A program made the translations under genes and the position numbers. Under the pieces are notes generated by a model, which saw only the letters and a program-made list of their open reading frames with translations, was not told where the DNA came from and searched no databases. This document shows positions 28,277 through 37,820 of a stretch of DNA of 64,000 nt, piece after piece. The stretch is from Oceanobacillus limi (GTDB lineage Bacteria; Bacillota; Bacilli; Bacillales; Amphibacillaceae). Position 1 is the first letter of the stretch. Each line of letters starts with the position of its first letter. The stretch spans positions 62,001 through 126,000 of the forward strand of contig NZ_FOHE01000002.1 in assembly GCF_900111445.1 (NCBI RefSeq). The letters are read 5' to 3'.

Positions 28277-29503
28277 TTGCAGGTATTAATTCAAAAGTTT
28301 GGTGGCACTTCTGTTCAAAGCGAAAAAAATAGAAAACATGTCATTGATCATATTAAAGAAGCACTTACGAATGACTATAAACTGGTAGTTGTAGTATCGG
28401 CATTAGGAAGAAAACCTGATCCTTATGCTACAGATTCATTACTGGAGCTAATCGATTTCCCTAAAAACTACAACTCGAAGCGAGAGCTTGATTTAATCAT
28501 GTCATGTGGAGAAACAATCGCTTCCGTTGTTTTATCAAATGAATTACAAAAAAATCATATTAATGCAATTGCTCTAACAGGAGCGCAAGCAGGTTTTCTA
28601 ACTAATTCAGATTTTACGCAAGCGAAAATTAAAGAAGTAAATCCGAAGCGTATTTTAACTGAGTTTGAATCACATGATGTCATAGTGGTAGCTGGTTTTC
28701 AGGGCCAAACGGAAAATGGTGAGATCACTACAATTGGCAGAGGGGGGAGTGATACCTCTGCTGCGGCTCTCGGTGCGGCCCTTCAGGCAGAACGTGTCGA
28801 GATTTTTACGGATGTAAATGGAATTATGACGGCTGACCCTAGAGTAGTTGAATCAGCAAGGTCACTAGATGTCGTTACGTATACGGAAATTTGTAACCTA
28901 GCCTACCAAGGCGCAAAAGTTATTCATCCAAGAGCTGTTGAAATTGCAATGCAGGCTAAAATACCAATGCGAGTCCGGTCAACATATGCAAAAGATGGTG
29001 GTACACTCGTTACTTCATCTAGATCATTGGAATTTGGGATGGAAATTGCTGATCGTCCAGTTACTGGAATTGCACACATTCCATCCGTATCTCAAATAAA
29101 AGTACAGACCAAAGAAGAAGGTTACAGACTTCAATCAGATGTATTTAAAGCAATGGCAGATGCTGGTATTTCAGTTGATTTTATTAATATCTCTTCAACT
29201 GGTGTGGTTTATACGGTTCCTGCTCCACTTACTGGTAAAGCAGTTGAAATCCTTGAGTTATTAGGGTTTCAACCAGAAGTAACAGAGAACTGTGCAAAAG
29301 TTTCCGTCGTTGGTGCAGGAATGACTGGTGTACCTGGTGTTGCTTCTCGAATTGTAGAAGCACTAACTGATCAAGGTATTCAAATATTACAATCAGCAGA
29401 TAGCCACACGACGATATGGGTTTTGATTCATGAAGAAGACTTAAAGCTCGCTGTAAATGCTTTACACGATGTTTTTAAGTTAAGTAATGTAAATATGATG
29501 TAG
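28277..29503 (+). CDS. dapG: Aspartokinase I (DapG type)
   Basis: Phosphorylates aspartate, the first step to lysine and diaminopimelate; the DapG isozyme is inhibited by diaminopimelate in B. subtilis. Motifs: QKFGGTSVQS at residues 5-14 (substrate/ATP site), then TIGRGGSDTSAAALGAALQA and VNGIMTADPR. The C-terminal third holds two ACT domains (with ISVDFINISSTGV and VSVVGAGMTGVPGVA) typical of allosteric control. TTG start at 28277 after AAGAGGTGTAATAA. 408 residues. dapA follows after 14 nt. Confidence 0.94.
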   Translation: MQVLIQKFGGTSVQSEKNRKHVIDHIKEALTNDYKLVVVVSALGRKPDPYATDSLLELIDFPKNYNSKRELDLIMSCGETIASVVLSNELQKNHINAIALTGAQAGFLTNSDFTQAKIKEVNPKRILTEFESHDVIVVAGFQGQTENGEITTIGRGGSDTSAAALGAALQAERVEIFTDVNGIMTADPRVVESARSLDVVTYTEICNLAYQGAKVIHPRAVEIAMQAKIPMRVRSTYAKDGGTLVTSSRSLEFGMEIADRPVTGIAHIPSVSQIKVQTKEEGYRLQSDVFKAMADAGISVDFINISSTGVVYTVPAPLTGKAVEILELLGFQPEVTENCAKVSVVGAGMTGVPGVASRIVEALTDQGIQILQSADSHTTIWVLIHEEDLKLAVNALHDVFKLSNVNMM

Positions 29504-29517
29504 AAAGGTGAATGTAA

Positions 29518-30381
29518 ATGGATTTCGGTAAAGTTCTTACAGCAATGATCACTCCTTTTGATCAAGATGGAAATATTGATTTGAATAAAACAAGTGAATT
29601 AGTAGAATATTTAATAGAAAATGGAACAGATGGACTTGTCGTTGCTGGTACGACTGGGGAGTCTCCTACATTAACTACGGAAGAAAAAATTCAGTTATTT
29701 GAACATGTAGTTAAAGTAGTGAATAAACGCGTACCGGTTATAGCTGGAACAGGTAGCAATAATACAGCTAACTCCATTTCTTTAACGAAAAAGGCGGAAC
29801 AATGTGGTGTAGATGGGGTAATGTTAGTTGCTCCTTATTACAACAAACCAAACCAACGAGGACTATTCGAGCATTTCCGATCCATTGCTAAGGAAACAAC
29901 TTTGCCAGTAATGTTGTATAATATTCCTGGTCGATCTGTAGTTAAAATGACTCCCGAAACGATCATTAATTTAAGTAAGATTGACAATATAGTTTCTGTT
30001 AAAGAAGCAACCGGGGACCTTGATCAAGCTTCAGAAATTATCGAGAACACGAGTGATGATTTCTCTGTTTACGGTGGTGATGACGGATTAACACTTCCGA
30101 TGTTATCCATCGGAGGAAATGGTATTGTTTCTGTAGCGTCCCATATTATTGGAAATGACATGCAAACGATGGTGAAACATTACCTAAGTGGTAATGTTAA
30201 AGAAGCAGCTTCTTTACACCGTAAATTATTACCGATTATGAATGGTTTATTTAGCGCGCCATCCCCTACACCTGTAAAAACAGCCTTAAAAGTCAAAGGA
30301 TTTCATGTTGGGGGAGTAAGATTACCGTTAGTACCATTAACGGAAGAGGAAGAAGATCAATTAAGACAGTTATTAACATAA
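29518..30381 (+). CDS. dapA: 4-hydroxy-tetrahydrodipicolinate synthase
   Basis: Condenses pyruvate with aspartate semialdehyde; the product feeds both lysine/peptidoglycan synthesis and dipicolinate via DpaAB. The Schiff-base lysine is Lys162 in VSVKEATGDLDQ; VAGTTGESPTLT (residues about 42-53) and the tyrosine in MLYNIPGRS complete the active site. 287 residues, normal length. The start has AAAGGTGAATGTAA. Last gene of the dpaA-dpaB-asd-dapG-dapA operon, closed by a terminator. Confidence 0.96.
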   Translation: MDFGKVLTAMITPFDQDGNIDLNKTSELVEYLIENGTDGLVVAGTTGESPTLTTEEKIQLFEHVVKVVNKRVPVIAGTGSNNTANSISLTKKAEQCGVDGVMLVAPYYNKPNQRGLFEHFRSIAKETTLPVMLYNIPGRSVVKMTPETIINLSKIDNIVSVKEATGDLDQASEIIENTSDDFSVYGGDDGLTLPMLSIGGNGIVSVASHIIGNDMQTMVKHYLSGNVKEAASLHRKLLPIMNGLFSAPSPTPVKTALKVKGFHVGGVRLPLVPLTEEEEDQLRQLLT

Positions 30382-30428
30382 GGCTTCTTTAGTAATTTAC
30401 TATTAAATGCTTCGGATTAATAAAAGTA

Positions 30429-30460
30429 AAAGGTACCGGATGAATGCCGGTATCTTTATT
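30429..30460 (+). terminator. Intrinsic terminator after dapA
   Basis: AAAGGTACCGG (30429-30439) pairs with CCGGTATCTTT (30447-30457) with one G-U pair. Confidence 0.75.
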
Positions 30461-30466
30461 TATATA

Positions 30467-30497
30467 TGCATGTATATCCCAGATTACGATCATACTA
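30467..30497 (+). promoter_or_regulatory. Possible forespore (sigma-F/G) promoter before tepA
   Basis: CATACTA (30491-30497) is an exact sigma-G -10 box. The -35 is less clear: TGCATG (30467-30472) at 18 bp or TGTATA (30471-30476) at 14 bp. A sporulation role is inferred. Confidence 0.35.
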
Positions 30498-30527
30498 TTC
30501 TTATAAATAGTTAAGGGAGTGTCGTAA

Positions 30528-31265
30528 ATGGATAAAGACATGCAGAAAAAAGAAGGTCAAACTCAAGATGATCAATCTTCAAATTCATCATCTTTGGTAC
30601 AAAAAATACAATCATTAGGTCAAACCAATGTTCCTCAAGCACCAGATTCTAATATTCATGTTCTCTCCATCGTTGGACAAATCGAGGGACACATTCAATT
30701 ACCCCCACAAAATAAAACAACAAAATATGAGCATTTACTACCACAATTAATTGCAATAGAGCAAAACCCTAAAATAGAAGGATTGGTCATTTTACTTAAT
30801 ACAGTTGGTGGTGATGTTGAAGCAGGACTAGCACTAGCTGAAATGATTTCTTCTATGTCAAAACCTACAGTATCAATTGTATTAGGTGGCGGTCATTCTA
30901 TTGGGGTACCTATCGCTGTTTCGGCCGATCATTCTTTTATTGTTCCGACTGCTACAATGACAATTCATCCTGTTCGATTGACAGGGCTAGTCATCGGAGT
31001 ACCACAAACCTTTGAATACTTAGATAAAATGCAAGAGAGAGTCATTAATTTTGTAGTAAGTCATTCTAATATTAAAGAAGAGAAATTCAAAGATTTAATG
31101 TTCGCTAAAGGAAATTTAACAAGAGATATTGGCACGAATGTTGTTGGACATGACGCAGTAGACTATGGCTTAATCGATGGTGTAGGTGGGGTAAAAGAAG
31201 CGATGGAGAAAGTGAATGAACTTATCGATAATACCCAAGGTCCACAACAGGAGGTTATTCAATGA
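30528..31265 (+). CDS. tepA: TepA, ClpP-like translocation-enhancing protease
   Basis: A ClpP-class serine protease homologue, in B. subtilis linked to degradation of spore proteins and to secretion. After a Gln/Ser-rich N-terminus (about residues 1-40), the ClpP domain has the family blocks [17 protein letters not shown], the probable nucleophile Ser124 in [12 protein letters not shown] and catalytic His147 in MTIHPVR. ATG at 30528 after AAGGGAGTGTCGTAA. 245 residues. Its stop overlaps ylzJ (ATGA), a fixed pair in Bacilli, and it lies between dapA and ftsK as in B. subtilis. Confidence 0.92.
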   Translation: MDKDMQKKEGQTQDDQSSNSSSLVQKIQSLGQTNVPQAPDSNIHVLSIVGQIEGHIQLPPQNKTTKYEHLLPQLIAIEQNPKIEGLVILLNTVGGDVEAGLALAEMISSMSKPTVSIVLGGGHSIGVPIAVSADHSFIVPTATMTIHPVRLTGLVIGVPQTFEYLDKMQERVINFVVSHSNIKEEKFKDLMFAKGNLTRDIGTNVVGHDAVDYGLIDGVGGVKEAMEKVNELIDNTQGPQQEVIQ

Positions 31266-31468
31266 TCTTATATACTCCATTGGCAGAAACAGATATTTTT
31301 CCTCATGAAGCAGGGGAGAACGTTAACCGCGAATGTATAAATTATAACGGAAAGCAAGTATTTGTCGAAAAAAATAAAGATGGTAGTTACCAGCTTCTAC
31401 AATTATTGTCTACCGATCCGCAAGATTTTTTGGACGATAATTACAGTCCCGGTACAATCATAAACTAA
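31262..31468 (+). CDS. ylzJ: YlzJ-like protein
   Basis: A 68-residue conserved protein of unknown function that follows tepA throughout the Bacillaceae. It begins [14 protein letters not shown] and has [17 protein letters not shown], ending [16 protein letters not shown]. No membrane segment or metal motif is visible. The ATG lies inside the tepA stop (4-nt overlap), so it is probably co-translated with the protease, suggesting a linked role; that is inference. Confidence 0.85.
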   Translation: MILYTPLAETDIFPHEAGENVNRECINYNGKQVFVEKNKDGSYQLLQLLSTDPQDFLDDNYSPGTIIN

Positions 31469-31534
31469 GGCGTTTTTCTTTTTCAATATTATTCAAACGT
31501 ACAAATTGTGTTATACTAGACATAATGACATCTG

Positions 31535-31578
31535 AGAGTAAACCCTTGCCAATTTAACGGCAAGGGTTTACTCTGCTA
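31535..31578 (+). terminator. Perfect 16-bp hairpin before ftsK
   Basis: AGAGTAAACCCTTGCC (31535-31550) pairs perfectly with GGCAAGGGTTTACTCT (31559-31574) around an 8-nt loop. There is little T tract, so it may be a terminator for ylzJ, possibly on both strands, or an mRNA-stabilising stem. Confidence 0.65.
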
Positions 31579-31610
31579 TATATAATCGGTCAACACACAG
31601 AGGTGAAATG

Positions 31611-33920
31611 ATGGCTAAAAAAAATCGCAAAAAAAGAAAAAGCAAACTAAAAAAACAAGTCAAATATGAGTTATTAGGACTTCTGTTTATATTTCTAGCA
31701 ATTTTCGGTAGTGGTGCTAGCATCATAAGTGATGGGGCGATTCCTGGTGGGTTAGAGAATCTATTTCGGTTCTTTCTAGGTATTTGGTATTTCGTGGCGT
31801 CCATTTTCTTATTTATTACTGGAGTCATTTTAGTAGTTAAACGACGTTATCCTAATTTTACCCATAAAAAATTAATTGGTTTTTATATTTTCTTTACCGG
31901 TATCATATTACTAACTCATATCCAAACGATGAACCAATTAATGGTTCCGGAAAGTGACGTATCAATAATAAAAGCAACATGGAACAGTTTTTTCGCTTAC
32001 TTGGATGGACAAGGTACTCAAGCACAAACAGGCGGAGGCATGATTGGAGCATTCTTATTTGCTTTTAGTTACTATCTATTTTCTTTGGACGGAGCTAGAA
32101 TAATTGTCCTATTTACTATCTTAATCGGTATAATTTTCATGACTGAGTTTTCGTTGGGTGACTTTTTCTCCAAAACTATGAAAAAACTAAGTTCATTTTT
32201 ACATAATTTAAAAGAAAAGTGGCATGAAAAGCGTCAAGAGAAAGCACTAGATGCAGAAATAGATTTACCAGAAATATCGGATACAAATCAGTCTGTCAAA
32301 GAACCTGAGATTGAAGACTACCCAGATGTAACCTATGCCTTTGATGGGAATACTCCAAAGACAAGTAATACGCCTGACCCTCAAGAAATTGAAAATGAAC
32401 AACATGAGAAAAAAGATGAGGTAAAAGGTGAGTCGATAGATACAGATGTAGACTTATTACAATCGATGCCTATGACAGAACCAGAAAACTATGAGTACAT
32501 CTTACCATCCACAAATCTATTAGCTGAGCCAACGGTTAATTCACAACAACATGAAAAATCACAAATTCAAGCGATAGTTCGAAAGCTTGAAAAAACGTTT
32601 CATAGTTTTGGGGTGAAAGCTAGAGTTACTAAAGTAAATGTTGGACCGGCAGTAACAAAATATGAAGTTTATCCCGAAGCAGGGGTTAAAGTTAGTAAAA
32701 TTGTAAATTTACATGATGATTTAGCGCTTGCATTAGCTGCAAAAGATATACGAATCGAAGCACCTATTCCAGGCAAATCTGCTGTTGGAATAGAAGTCCC
32801 AAATAATGAAGTTGCGATGGTGTCACTACGAGAGGTATTGGATAGCATCGCTCACAATCAATCTTCCAAACTTTTATTTGCGTTAGGTAGAGATATCTCT
32901 GGAGATGCTATTGTAGCAGAGTTAAACAAGATGCCGCATTTATTAATTGCTGGTGCTACTGGGAGCGGAAAGAGTGTTTGTGTGAATGGAATTATTACGA
33001 CGATATTAATGCGTGCAAAACCACATGAAGTGAAAATGATGATGATCGACCCGAAAAAAGTAGAATTAAACGTATATAACGGCATTCCTCATTTACTTGC
33101 ACCGGTTGTGACTGATCCCAAAAAGGCATCACAGGCATTGAAAAAAGTCGTTTCCGAGATGGAACGAAGATATGAGCTATTTTCAGATACAGGTACACGA
33201 AATATAGAAGGTTATAATGAATATGTACGAAAATATAACCAAACGGTCGATGAATCTGAAGCACAGCCCAATCTACCTTATATCATAGTTTTAGTAGATG
33301 AATTAGCTGATTTAATGATGGTAGCTTCTAATGATGTAGAAGATTCCATTACTCGATTAGCACAAATGGCAAGGGCAGCTGGAATTCACTTGATTATTGC
33401 AACACAACGACCGTCTGTAGACGTTATCACTGGTGTTATCAAAGCAAATATTCCATCACGTATTGCTTTTAGTGTTTCATCAACTACTGACTCACGTACA
33501 ATATTAGATTCTGGTGGAGCGGAGAAATTATTAGGTAGAGGAGATATGTTGTTCGTCCCAGTTGGAGCATCCAAACCAACACGTGTACAAGGTGCTTTCT
33601 TGTCTGACGAGGAAGTAGAACGAATTGTAGATCATTGTGTGGAACAACAGAAAGCTTCCTATCAGGAAGAAATGATACCTGAAGATGTCCAAGAGTCTCC
33701 TACAGAAGTGGACGATGAATTGTATGATGATGCCGTTCAAATGGTTCTAGAAATGCAAAGCGCAAGTGTTTCAATGTTACAGAGGCGATTTCGTATAGGT
33801 TATACAAGGGCTGCAAGGTTAATTGATGCGATGGAAGATCGAGGAATCGTAGGTCCTTATGAAGGAAGCAAGCCTCGAACAGTATTAGTATCACAAATAG
33901 AGGAAGAAAAGACATCCTAG
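31611..33920 (+). CDS. ftsK: FtsK/SpoIIIE-family DNA translocase
   Basis: Pumps chromosomal DNA across the division or sporulation septum. The N-terminus is basic and carries about four membrane segments (residues 20-180); an acidic linker follows (about 210-310), then the motor with alpha, beta and gamma domains: Walker [13 protein letters not shown] near residue 446, Walker [34 protein letters not shown], and the C-terminal winged-helix gamma domain ([21 protein letters not shown]) that reads polar DNA sequences. I use the second of two adjacent ATGs (31611, MAKKNRKK), spaced 5 nt from AGAGGTG. 769 residues. Position after tepA-ylzJ matches spoIIIE of B. subtilis. Confidence 0.95.
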   Translation: MAKKNRKKRKSKLKKQVKYELLGLLFIFLAIFGSGASIISDGAIPGGLENLFRFFLGIWYFVASIFLFITGVILVVKRRYPNFTHKKLIGFYIFFTGIILLTHIQTMNQLMVPESDVSIIKATWNSFFAYLDGQGTQAQTGGGMIGAFLFAFSYYLFSLDGARIIVLFTILIGIIFMTEFSLGDFFSKTMKKLSSFLHNLKEKWHEKRQEKALDAEIDLPEISDTNQSVKEPEIEDYPDVTYAFDGNTPKTSNTPDPQEIENEQHEKKDEVKGESIDTDVDLLQSMPMTEPENYEYILPSTNLLAEPTVNSQQHEKSQIQAIVRKLEKTFHSFGVKARVTKVNVGPAVTKYEVYPEAGVKVSKIVNLHDDLALALAAKDIRIEAPIPGKSAVGIEVPNNEVAMVSLREVLDSIAHNQSSKLLFALGRDISGDAIVAELNKMPHLLIAGATGSGKSVCVNGIITTILMRAKPHEVKMMMIDPKKVELNVYNGIPHLLAPVVTDPKKASQALKKVVSEMERRYELFSDTGTRNIEGYNEYVRKYNQTVDESEAQPNLPYIIVLVDELADLMMVASNDVEDSITRLAQMARAAGIHLIIATQRPSVDVITGVIKANIPSRIAFSVSSTTDSRTILDSGGAEKLLGRGDMLFVPVGASKPTRVQGAFLSDEEVERIVDHCVEQQKASYQEEMIPEDVQESPTEVDDELYDDAVQMVLEMQSASVSMLQRRFRIGYTRAARLIDAMEDRGIVGPYEGSKPRTVLVSQIEEEKTS

Positions 33921-33942
33921 ATAGCATGAACACCCATAAATG

Positions 33943-33984
33943 GACAATAAAAATAACATCCTATTTTTATTGTCTTTTTTTTAT
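33943..33984 (+). terminator. Intrinsic terminator after ftsK
   Basis: GACAATAAAAATA (33943-33955) pairs perfectly with TATTTTTATTGTC (33962-33974), then a T run. Confidence 0.88.
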
Positions 33985-34152
33985 CCCCTTATTTCAGTCA
34001 AAAATCGACAATTATTATGACTTATTTAAGAAATTTGTTATTTTGTGGTTTATTTATTCGCTAAATAATGATATGATAATTTCAGTTGAGATAGTCAAAC
34101 GTCAGAGGTCAGATCTCTCTACATTACATGCTGGCAACAAGGGGGATTATTT

Positions 34153-34878
34153 ATGTCAATTAAAGCGGATTCACGTCATCTATATCTCCAGGTAATTGAT
34201 GAATTGAAACGTGATATAGAAAAAGGTACATATCAAGCAAAACAAAAGCTTCCTTCTGAATTCCAATTATCAAAAAAACTCGGAGTATCGCGGGCTACGT
34301 TAAGAGAAGCTTTACGAATTTTAGAAGAGGATAATGTTGTTACGAGAAAGCATGGGGTAGGGACGTTTGTTAATCAAAAGCCGATCTTTTCTTCAGGGAT
34401 TGAGCAATTAACAAGTGTGACAGATATGATCGAACAATTTGGAAGAAATCCTGGGTCACAATATTTATCCACAGATATTATGGAACCTACAGAAGAAGAA
34501 CGAAGGCAGTTCTCACCAAAAGAAATCAGTATATTAGCTAAAATTGAGCGTGTACGTACAGCTGATGGTGAACCAGTTGTCTTCTGTATTGACCAAGTTC
34601 CAAAAGATTATATTCCTTTGGATTTAGTTAAGTATGAAGATTCATTATTTAAATTATTAGAAGATCATGCAAATAAGAGAGTAACTTATGCCGTTACTTA
34701 TATTGAGCCTGTAAGTTATCATGACCGGATTTACAAAATCTTAAATTGTGATCCGAACCAACCGTTATTACTCCTGAAACAAATGCATTATACAGAGGAT
34801 GATGAGCCTGTTCTCTACTCATCAAACTATTTCCGGTCGGATGTATTCAGTTTCTATGTTTTAAGAAAACGATTGTAA
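34153..34878 (+). CDS. ymfC: GntR/HutC-family transcriptional regulator (YmfC-like)
   Basis: The N-terminal winged helix (about residues 8-75) has HLYLQVIDELKRDIEKG, LPSEFQLSKKLGVSRATLRE and RKHGVGTFV, typical of GntR proteins. The C-terminal UTRA effector domain (about 95-240) ends QMHYTEDDEPVLYSSNYF. It sits directly before the nucleoside ABC transporter genes, and YmfC-type regulators hold this place in many Bacilli, so it likely controls nupNOPQ with a nucleoside-related ligand; that is inference. A palindrome before nupO (36245-36266) is a candidate operator. ATG follows AAGGGGGATTATTT. TATGAT at 34072-34077 is a possible -10. Confidence 0.85.
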   Translation: MSIKADSRHLYLQVIDELKRDIEKGTYQAKQKLPSEFQLSKKLGVSRATLREALRILEEDNVVTRKHGVGTFVNQKPIFSSGIEQLTSVTDMIEQFGRNPGSQYLSTDIMEPTEEERRQFSPKEISILAKIERVRTADGEPVVFCIDQVPKDYIPLDLVKYEDSLFKLLEDHANKRVTYAVTYIEPVSYHDRIYKILNCDPNQPLLLLKQMHYTEDDEPVLYSSNYFRSDVFSFYVLRKRL

Positions 34879-34980
34879 GGGTTTTCTTTTTATCCATTGT
34901 AGGAGGTGATTCAAACAGAAGAATACGAAGTTTTATTTATCACAATATAATATTGAATCGTATAAAAGGAGGCAATTACA

Positions 34981-36096
34981 TTGAAAAATCGTAAGTTAGT
35001 ATTATTATTCGCATTATTATTAAGTCTAGGTATGCTACTAGCTGCCTGTGGTGGTGGAGCTGATGATGAAGATACAAATGATGAAGGCTCTACTGGAAAC
35101 GATGCAACAAACGAAGAAGAAGCAGAAGACTTTAGTGCTGCAATGGTAACCGATGTTGGTGGTGTAGACGATAAATCCTTTAACCAATCAGCTTGGGAAG
35201 GATTGAATGCATGGGGTGAAGAGCATGGGTTATCTCAAGGAAATGGCTTTGACTATGCACAATCTGATGATGTATCTGATTATATTCCAAACCTTAATCG
35301 TTTAATTCGTGATGATTACAATTTAATTTTCGGAATTGGTTTTGAACTACAAGAAAGTATTGAGGAAGTTGCTAAACAAAACTCAGACAAGCATTTTGCA
35401 TTAGTTGATGATGTAGTGGAAGTTCCAAACGCAGTAAGTATTTTGTTTAAAGAACACCAAGGCTCATTCTTAGCAGGTGTAGCAGCTGCGCAAAAAACAA
35501 CAACGAACAAACTAGGTTTTGTAGGTGGTGTAGATTCACCGTTAATAAACAAATTTGAAGTAGGATTTATTGCAGGTGCAAAATCAGTAAATCCAGATAT
35601 TGAGGTTGATGTACAATATGCCGAATCATTTGCAGATTCATCAAAAGGGAAAATGATTGCTTCAGATATGTATAACGATGGTGTAGATATTATCTATCAC
35701 GCTTCTGGTGCTACTGGAAACGGTGTATTTAATGAAGCAAGAGACCTTAAAAATAGTGATCCAGATCGTGACATCTGGGTAATTGGTGTTGACCGTGACC
35801 AATATGAAGAGGGCGAAATTGGTGACCATAATGTTACATTAACTTCTATGGTTAAACGTGTTGACGTTGCAGTACAAGACGTTACTAATCTTGCTATGAA
35901 CGGGGATTTCCCAGGTGGTGAAACCTTAGAATTCGGACTGGAAGATAATGCTATTGACATTGCTACTACGAACGAAGATGCAATGAACCAAGAAATTATT
36001 GACAGTGTTAATGAGTGGGAAGAGAAAATATTAAATGGAGATGTAGATATTCCAAAAACGCATGATGAATTAGATACATTCCTTGAATCTCTATAA
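34981..36096 (+). CDS. nupN: BMP-family nucleoside-binding lipoprotein
   Basis: Substrate-binding protein of a nucleoside ABC importer (B. subtilis NupN/YufN; related to TmpC). The signal sequence MKNRKLVLLFALLLSLGM ends in a lipobox LLAAC, so Cys is lipidated and the protein is tethered outside the membrane; an acidic linker (about residues 27-50) follows. The BMP domain has VTDVGGVDDKSFNQSAWEGL, then GIGFELQESIEEVA, LGFVGGVDSPLINKFEVGF and GVDRDQYEEGE. TTG start after AAAAGGAGGCAATTACA. 371 residues. A strong stem-loop lies between it and nupO, consistent with higher expression of the binding protein than the transporter core. Confidence 0.93.
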   Translation: MKNRKLVLLFALLLSLGMLLAACGGGADDEDTNDEGSTGNDATNEEEAEDFSAAMVTDVGGVDDKSFNQSAWEGLNAWGEEHGLSQGNGFDYAQSDDVSDYIPNLNRLIRDDYNLIFGIGFELQESIEEVAKQNSDKHFALVDDVVEVPNAVSILFKEHQGSFLAGVAAAQKTTTNKLGFVGGVDSPLINKFEVGFIAGAKSVNPDIEVDVQYAESFADSSKGKMIASDMYNDGVDIIYHASGATGNGVFNEARDLKNSDPDRDIWVIGVDRDQYEEGEIGDHNVTLTSMVKRVDVAVQDVTNLAMNGDFPGGETLEFGLEDNAIDIATTNEDAMNQEIIDSVNEWEEKILNGDVDIPKTHDELDTFLESL

Positions 36097-36102
36097 AAAT
36101 TC

Positions 36103-36136
36103 AGGAAAAGGTTGAATCCATTCAACCTTTTCCTAT
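36103..36136 (+). terminator. Terminator/attenuating stem between nupN and nupO
   Basis: AGGAAAAGGTTGA (36103-36115) pairs perfectly with TCAACCTTTTCCT (36122-36134). No long T tract follows, so partial read-through is likely. Confidence 0.65.
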
Positions 36137-36244
36137 TCAGTTAAATAAAATTCTCAACTGAAGAAGATGTTTCAATACGTCTTTTTCATTTGAAAATTTT
36201 ATGTTTATTACACTATTTTAAAAGCATTTTATTTGTTTATTTTA

Positions 36245-36266
36245 AAATATGGTTTGAACCATATTT
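36245..36266 (+). promoter_or_regulatory. 22-bp palindrome before nupO, candidate operator
   Basis: AAATATGGTT (36245-36254) and AACCATATTT (36257-36266) are perfect inverted halves separated by 2 bp, ending 21 nt before the nupO start and just upstream of its ribosome site. The most obvious binding candidate is the local GntR regulator; it could also be a small hairpin. Confidence 0.5.
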
Positions 36267-36287
36267 AAGTTGGAGAGGTGATCATTC

Positions 36288-37820
36288 GTGGATTATGTGA
36301 TTGAAATGTTAAATATTCGCAAAGAATTTCCCGGTATTGTAGCAAACGATAATATAACTGTTCAACTAAAAAAAGGAGAAATTCATGCTTTACTTGGTGA
36401 AAATGGAGCAGGAAAATCAACTTTAATGAATGTGTTATTTGGATTATATCAACCTGAAAAGGGGGAAATTCGGGTTAATGGGGAAAAGGTAGAGATTTCT
36501 AACCCCAATATTGCGAATGACTTAGGAATTGGTATGGTTCACCAGCATTTTATGTTAGTTGAACCATTTACAGTTACCCAAAATATTATATTAGGAAATG
36601 AACCAAAAACCAAGACTGGAAAAATTAATATTAAAAAAGCTGAAAAAGAAATTCAGGAACTATCTGATCGCTACGGTTTAAGTGTAGACCCTTCAGCCAA
36701 AATCAGTGATATTTCAGTTGGAATGCAGCAACGCGTCGAAATCTTGAAAACGCTATATCGAGGTGCAGAAGTATTAATTTTTGATGAACCTACTGCTGTT
36801 TTAACACCTCAAGAGATAACGGAACTAATTGAAATTATGCGTTCTTTAATAAAAGAGGGGAAATCAATAATATTAATAACCCATAAGTTAAAAGAAATTA
36901 TGGAAGTATGTGATCGATGTACGGTTATCCGAAAAGGAAAAGGTATTGGTACCGTTGAAGTAGAGGAAACAAACGTAGATGAACTAGCTTCCTTAATGGT
37001 TGGGAGAGAAGTGAGTTTTAAAACAGATAAGAAAGAAGCTACACCTACAGAAAATGTACTTAAAGTCAAAGATCTATATGTTAGGGATTCAAGGAAAGTA
37101 GATTTAGTGAAAGGTTTAGACCTTGACATCCGCGCTGGAGAAATTGTTGGTATAGCAGGTATTGATGGAAATGGGCAAACTGAATTAATTGAGGCAATTA
37201 CAGGATTACGTAAGAGTCATTCTGGATCAATCCAGCTAAACAATAAAGATATTACAAATTTATCCCCGCGAAAGGTGACCGAAAGCGGAGTTGGACATAT
37301 TCCTCAGGATCGTCATAAATATGGGCTTGTACTTGATTATCCGATTGGAGAAAACATTGTTTTACAAACTTATTATCAAAAGCCGTATTCGAAAGCAACA
37401 GTACTAAATTACAAAGAGATTTATGACAAAGCAGAAGAATTAATTGAAGAATATGATGTACGAACTCCAAGTGCGCAAACATTAGCTAGGGCACTCTCAG
37501 GAGGTAACCAACAAAAAGCGATTATTGGTCGAGAAGTAGACCGTTCTCCAGACCTGTTAATTGCTGCTCAGCCGACTAGAGGTCTAGATGTTGGTGCTAT
37601 TGAGTTTATTCATAAAAAATTAATAGAGGAGCGAGATAAAGGAAAAGCGGTCCTACTTGTTTCGTTTGAACTCGATGAAATTATGGATGTTAGTGATCGT
37701 ATTGCTGTAATGTTTGATGGAAAAATCGTTGCATATGTAAAACCTGAAGAGACAAATGAGCAAGAACTTGGGCTATTAATGGCGGGAAGTCAATTGAATA
37801 AGGCAGGTGGTTCCCAATGA
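36288..37820 (+). CDS. nupO: Nucleoside ABC transporter ATP-binding protein
   Basis: Tandem ABC ATPase energising uptake of the nucleoside bound by the BMP lipoprotein. First half: Walker A LLGENGAGKSTLMN (about residues 34-47), signature SVGMQQRVEILKTL and Walker B LIFDEPTAVLTPQE. Second half has a degenerate Walker A (GIDGNGQTELIEAI) and signature LSGGNQQKAIIGRE, and a Walker B region LLIAAQPTRGLD without the usual Asp-Glu; sugar/nucleoside tandem ATPases share this asymmetry. 510 residues, as in B. subtilis NupO. GTG start after GGAGAGGTGATCATTC. Overlaps nupP by 4 nt. Confidence 0.94.
   Translation: MDYVIEMLNIRKEFPGIVANDNITVQLKKGEIHALLGENGAGKSTLMNVLFGLYQPEKGEIRVNGEKVEISNPNIANDLGIGMVHQHFMLVEPFTVTQNIILGNEPKTKTGKINIKKAEKEIQELSDRYGLSVDPSAKISDISVGMQQRVEILKTLYRGAEVLIFDEPTAVLTPQEITELIEIMRSLIKEGKSIILITHKLKEIMEVCDRCTVIRKGKGIGTVEVEETNVDELASLMVGREVSFKTDKKEATPTENVLKVKDLYVRDSRKVDLVKGLDLDIRAGEIVGIAGIDGNGQTELIEAITGLRKSHSGSIQLNNKDITNLSPRKVTESGVGHIPQDRHKYGLVLDYPIGENIVLQTYYQKPYSKATVLNYKEIYDKAEELIEEYDVRTPSAQTLARALSGGNQQKAIIGREVDRSPDLLIAAQPTRGLDVGAIEFIHKKLIEERDKGKAVLLVSFELDEIMDVSDRIAVMFDGKIVAYVKPEETNEQELGLLMAGSQLNKAGGSQ

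Noticed and set aside
33926-34195. 89-codon + strand frame between ftsK and the GntR gene
   Set aside because: Overlaps a terminator and then the GntR start in a different frame.
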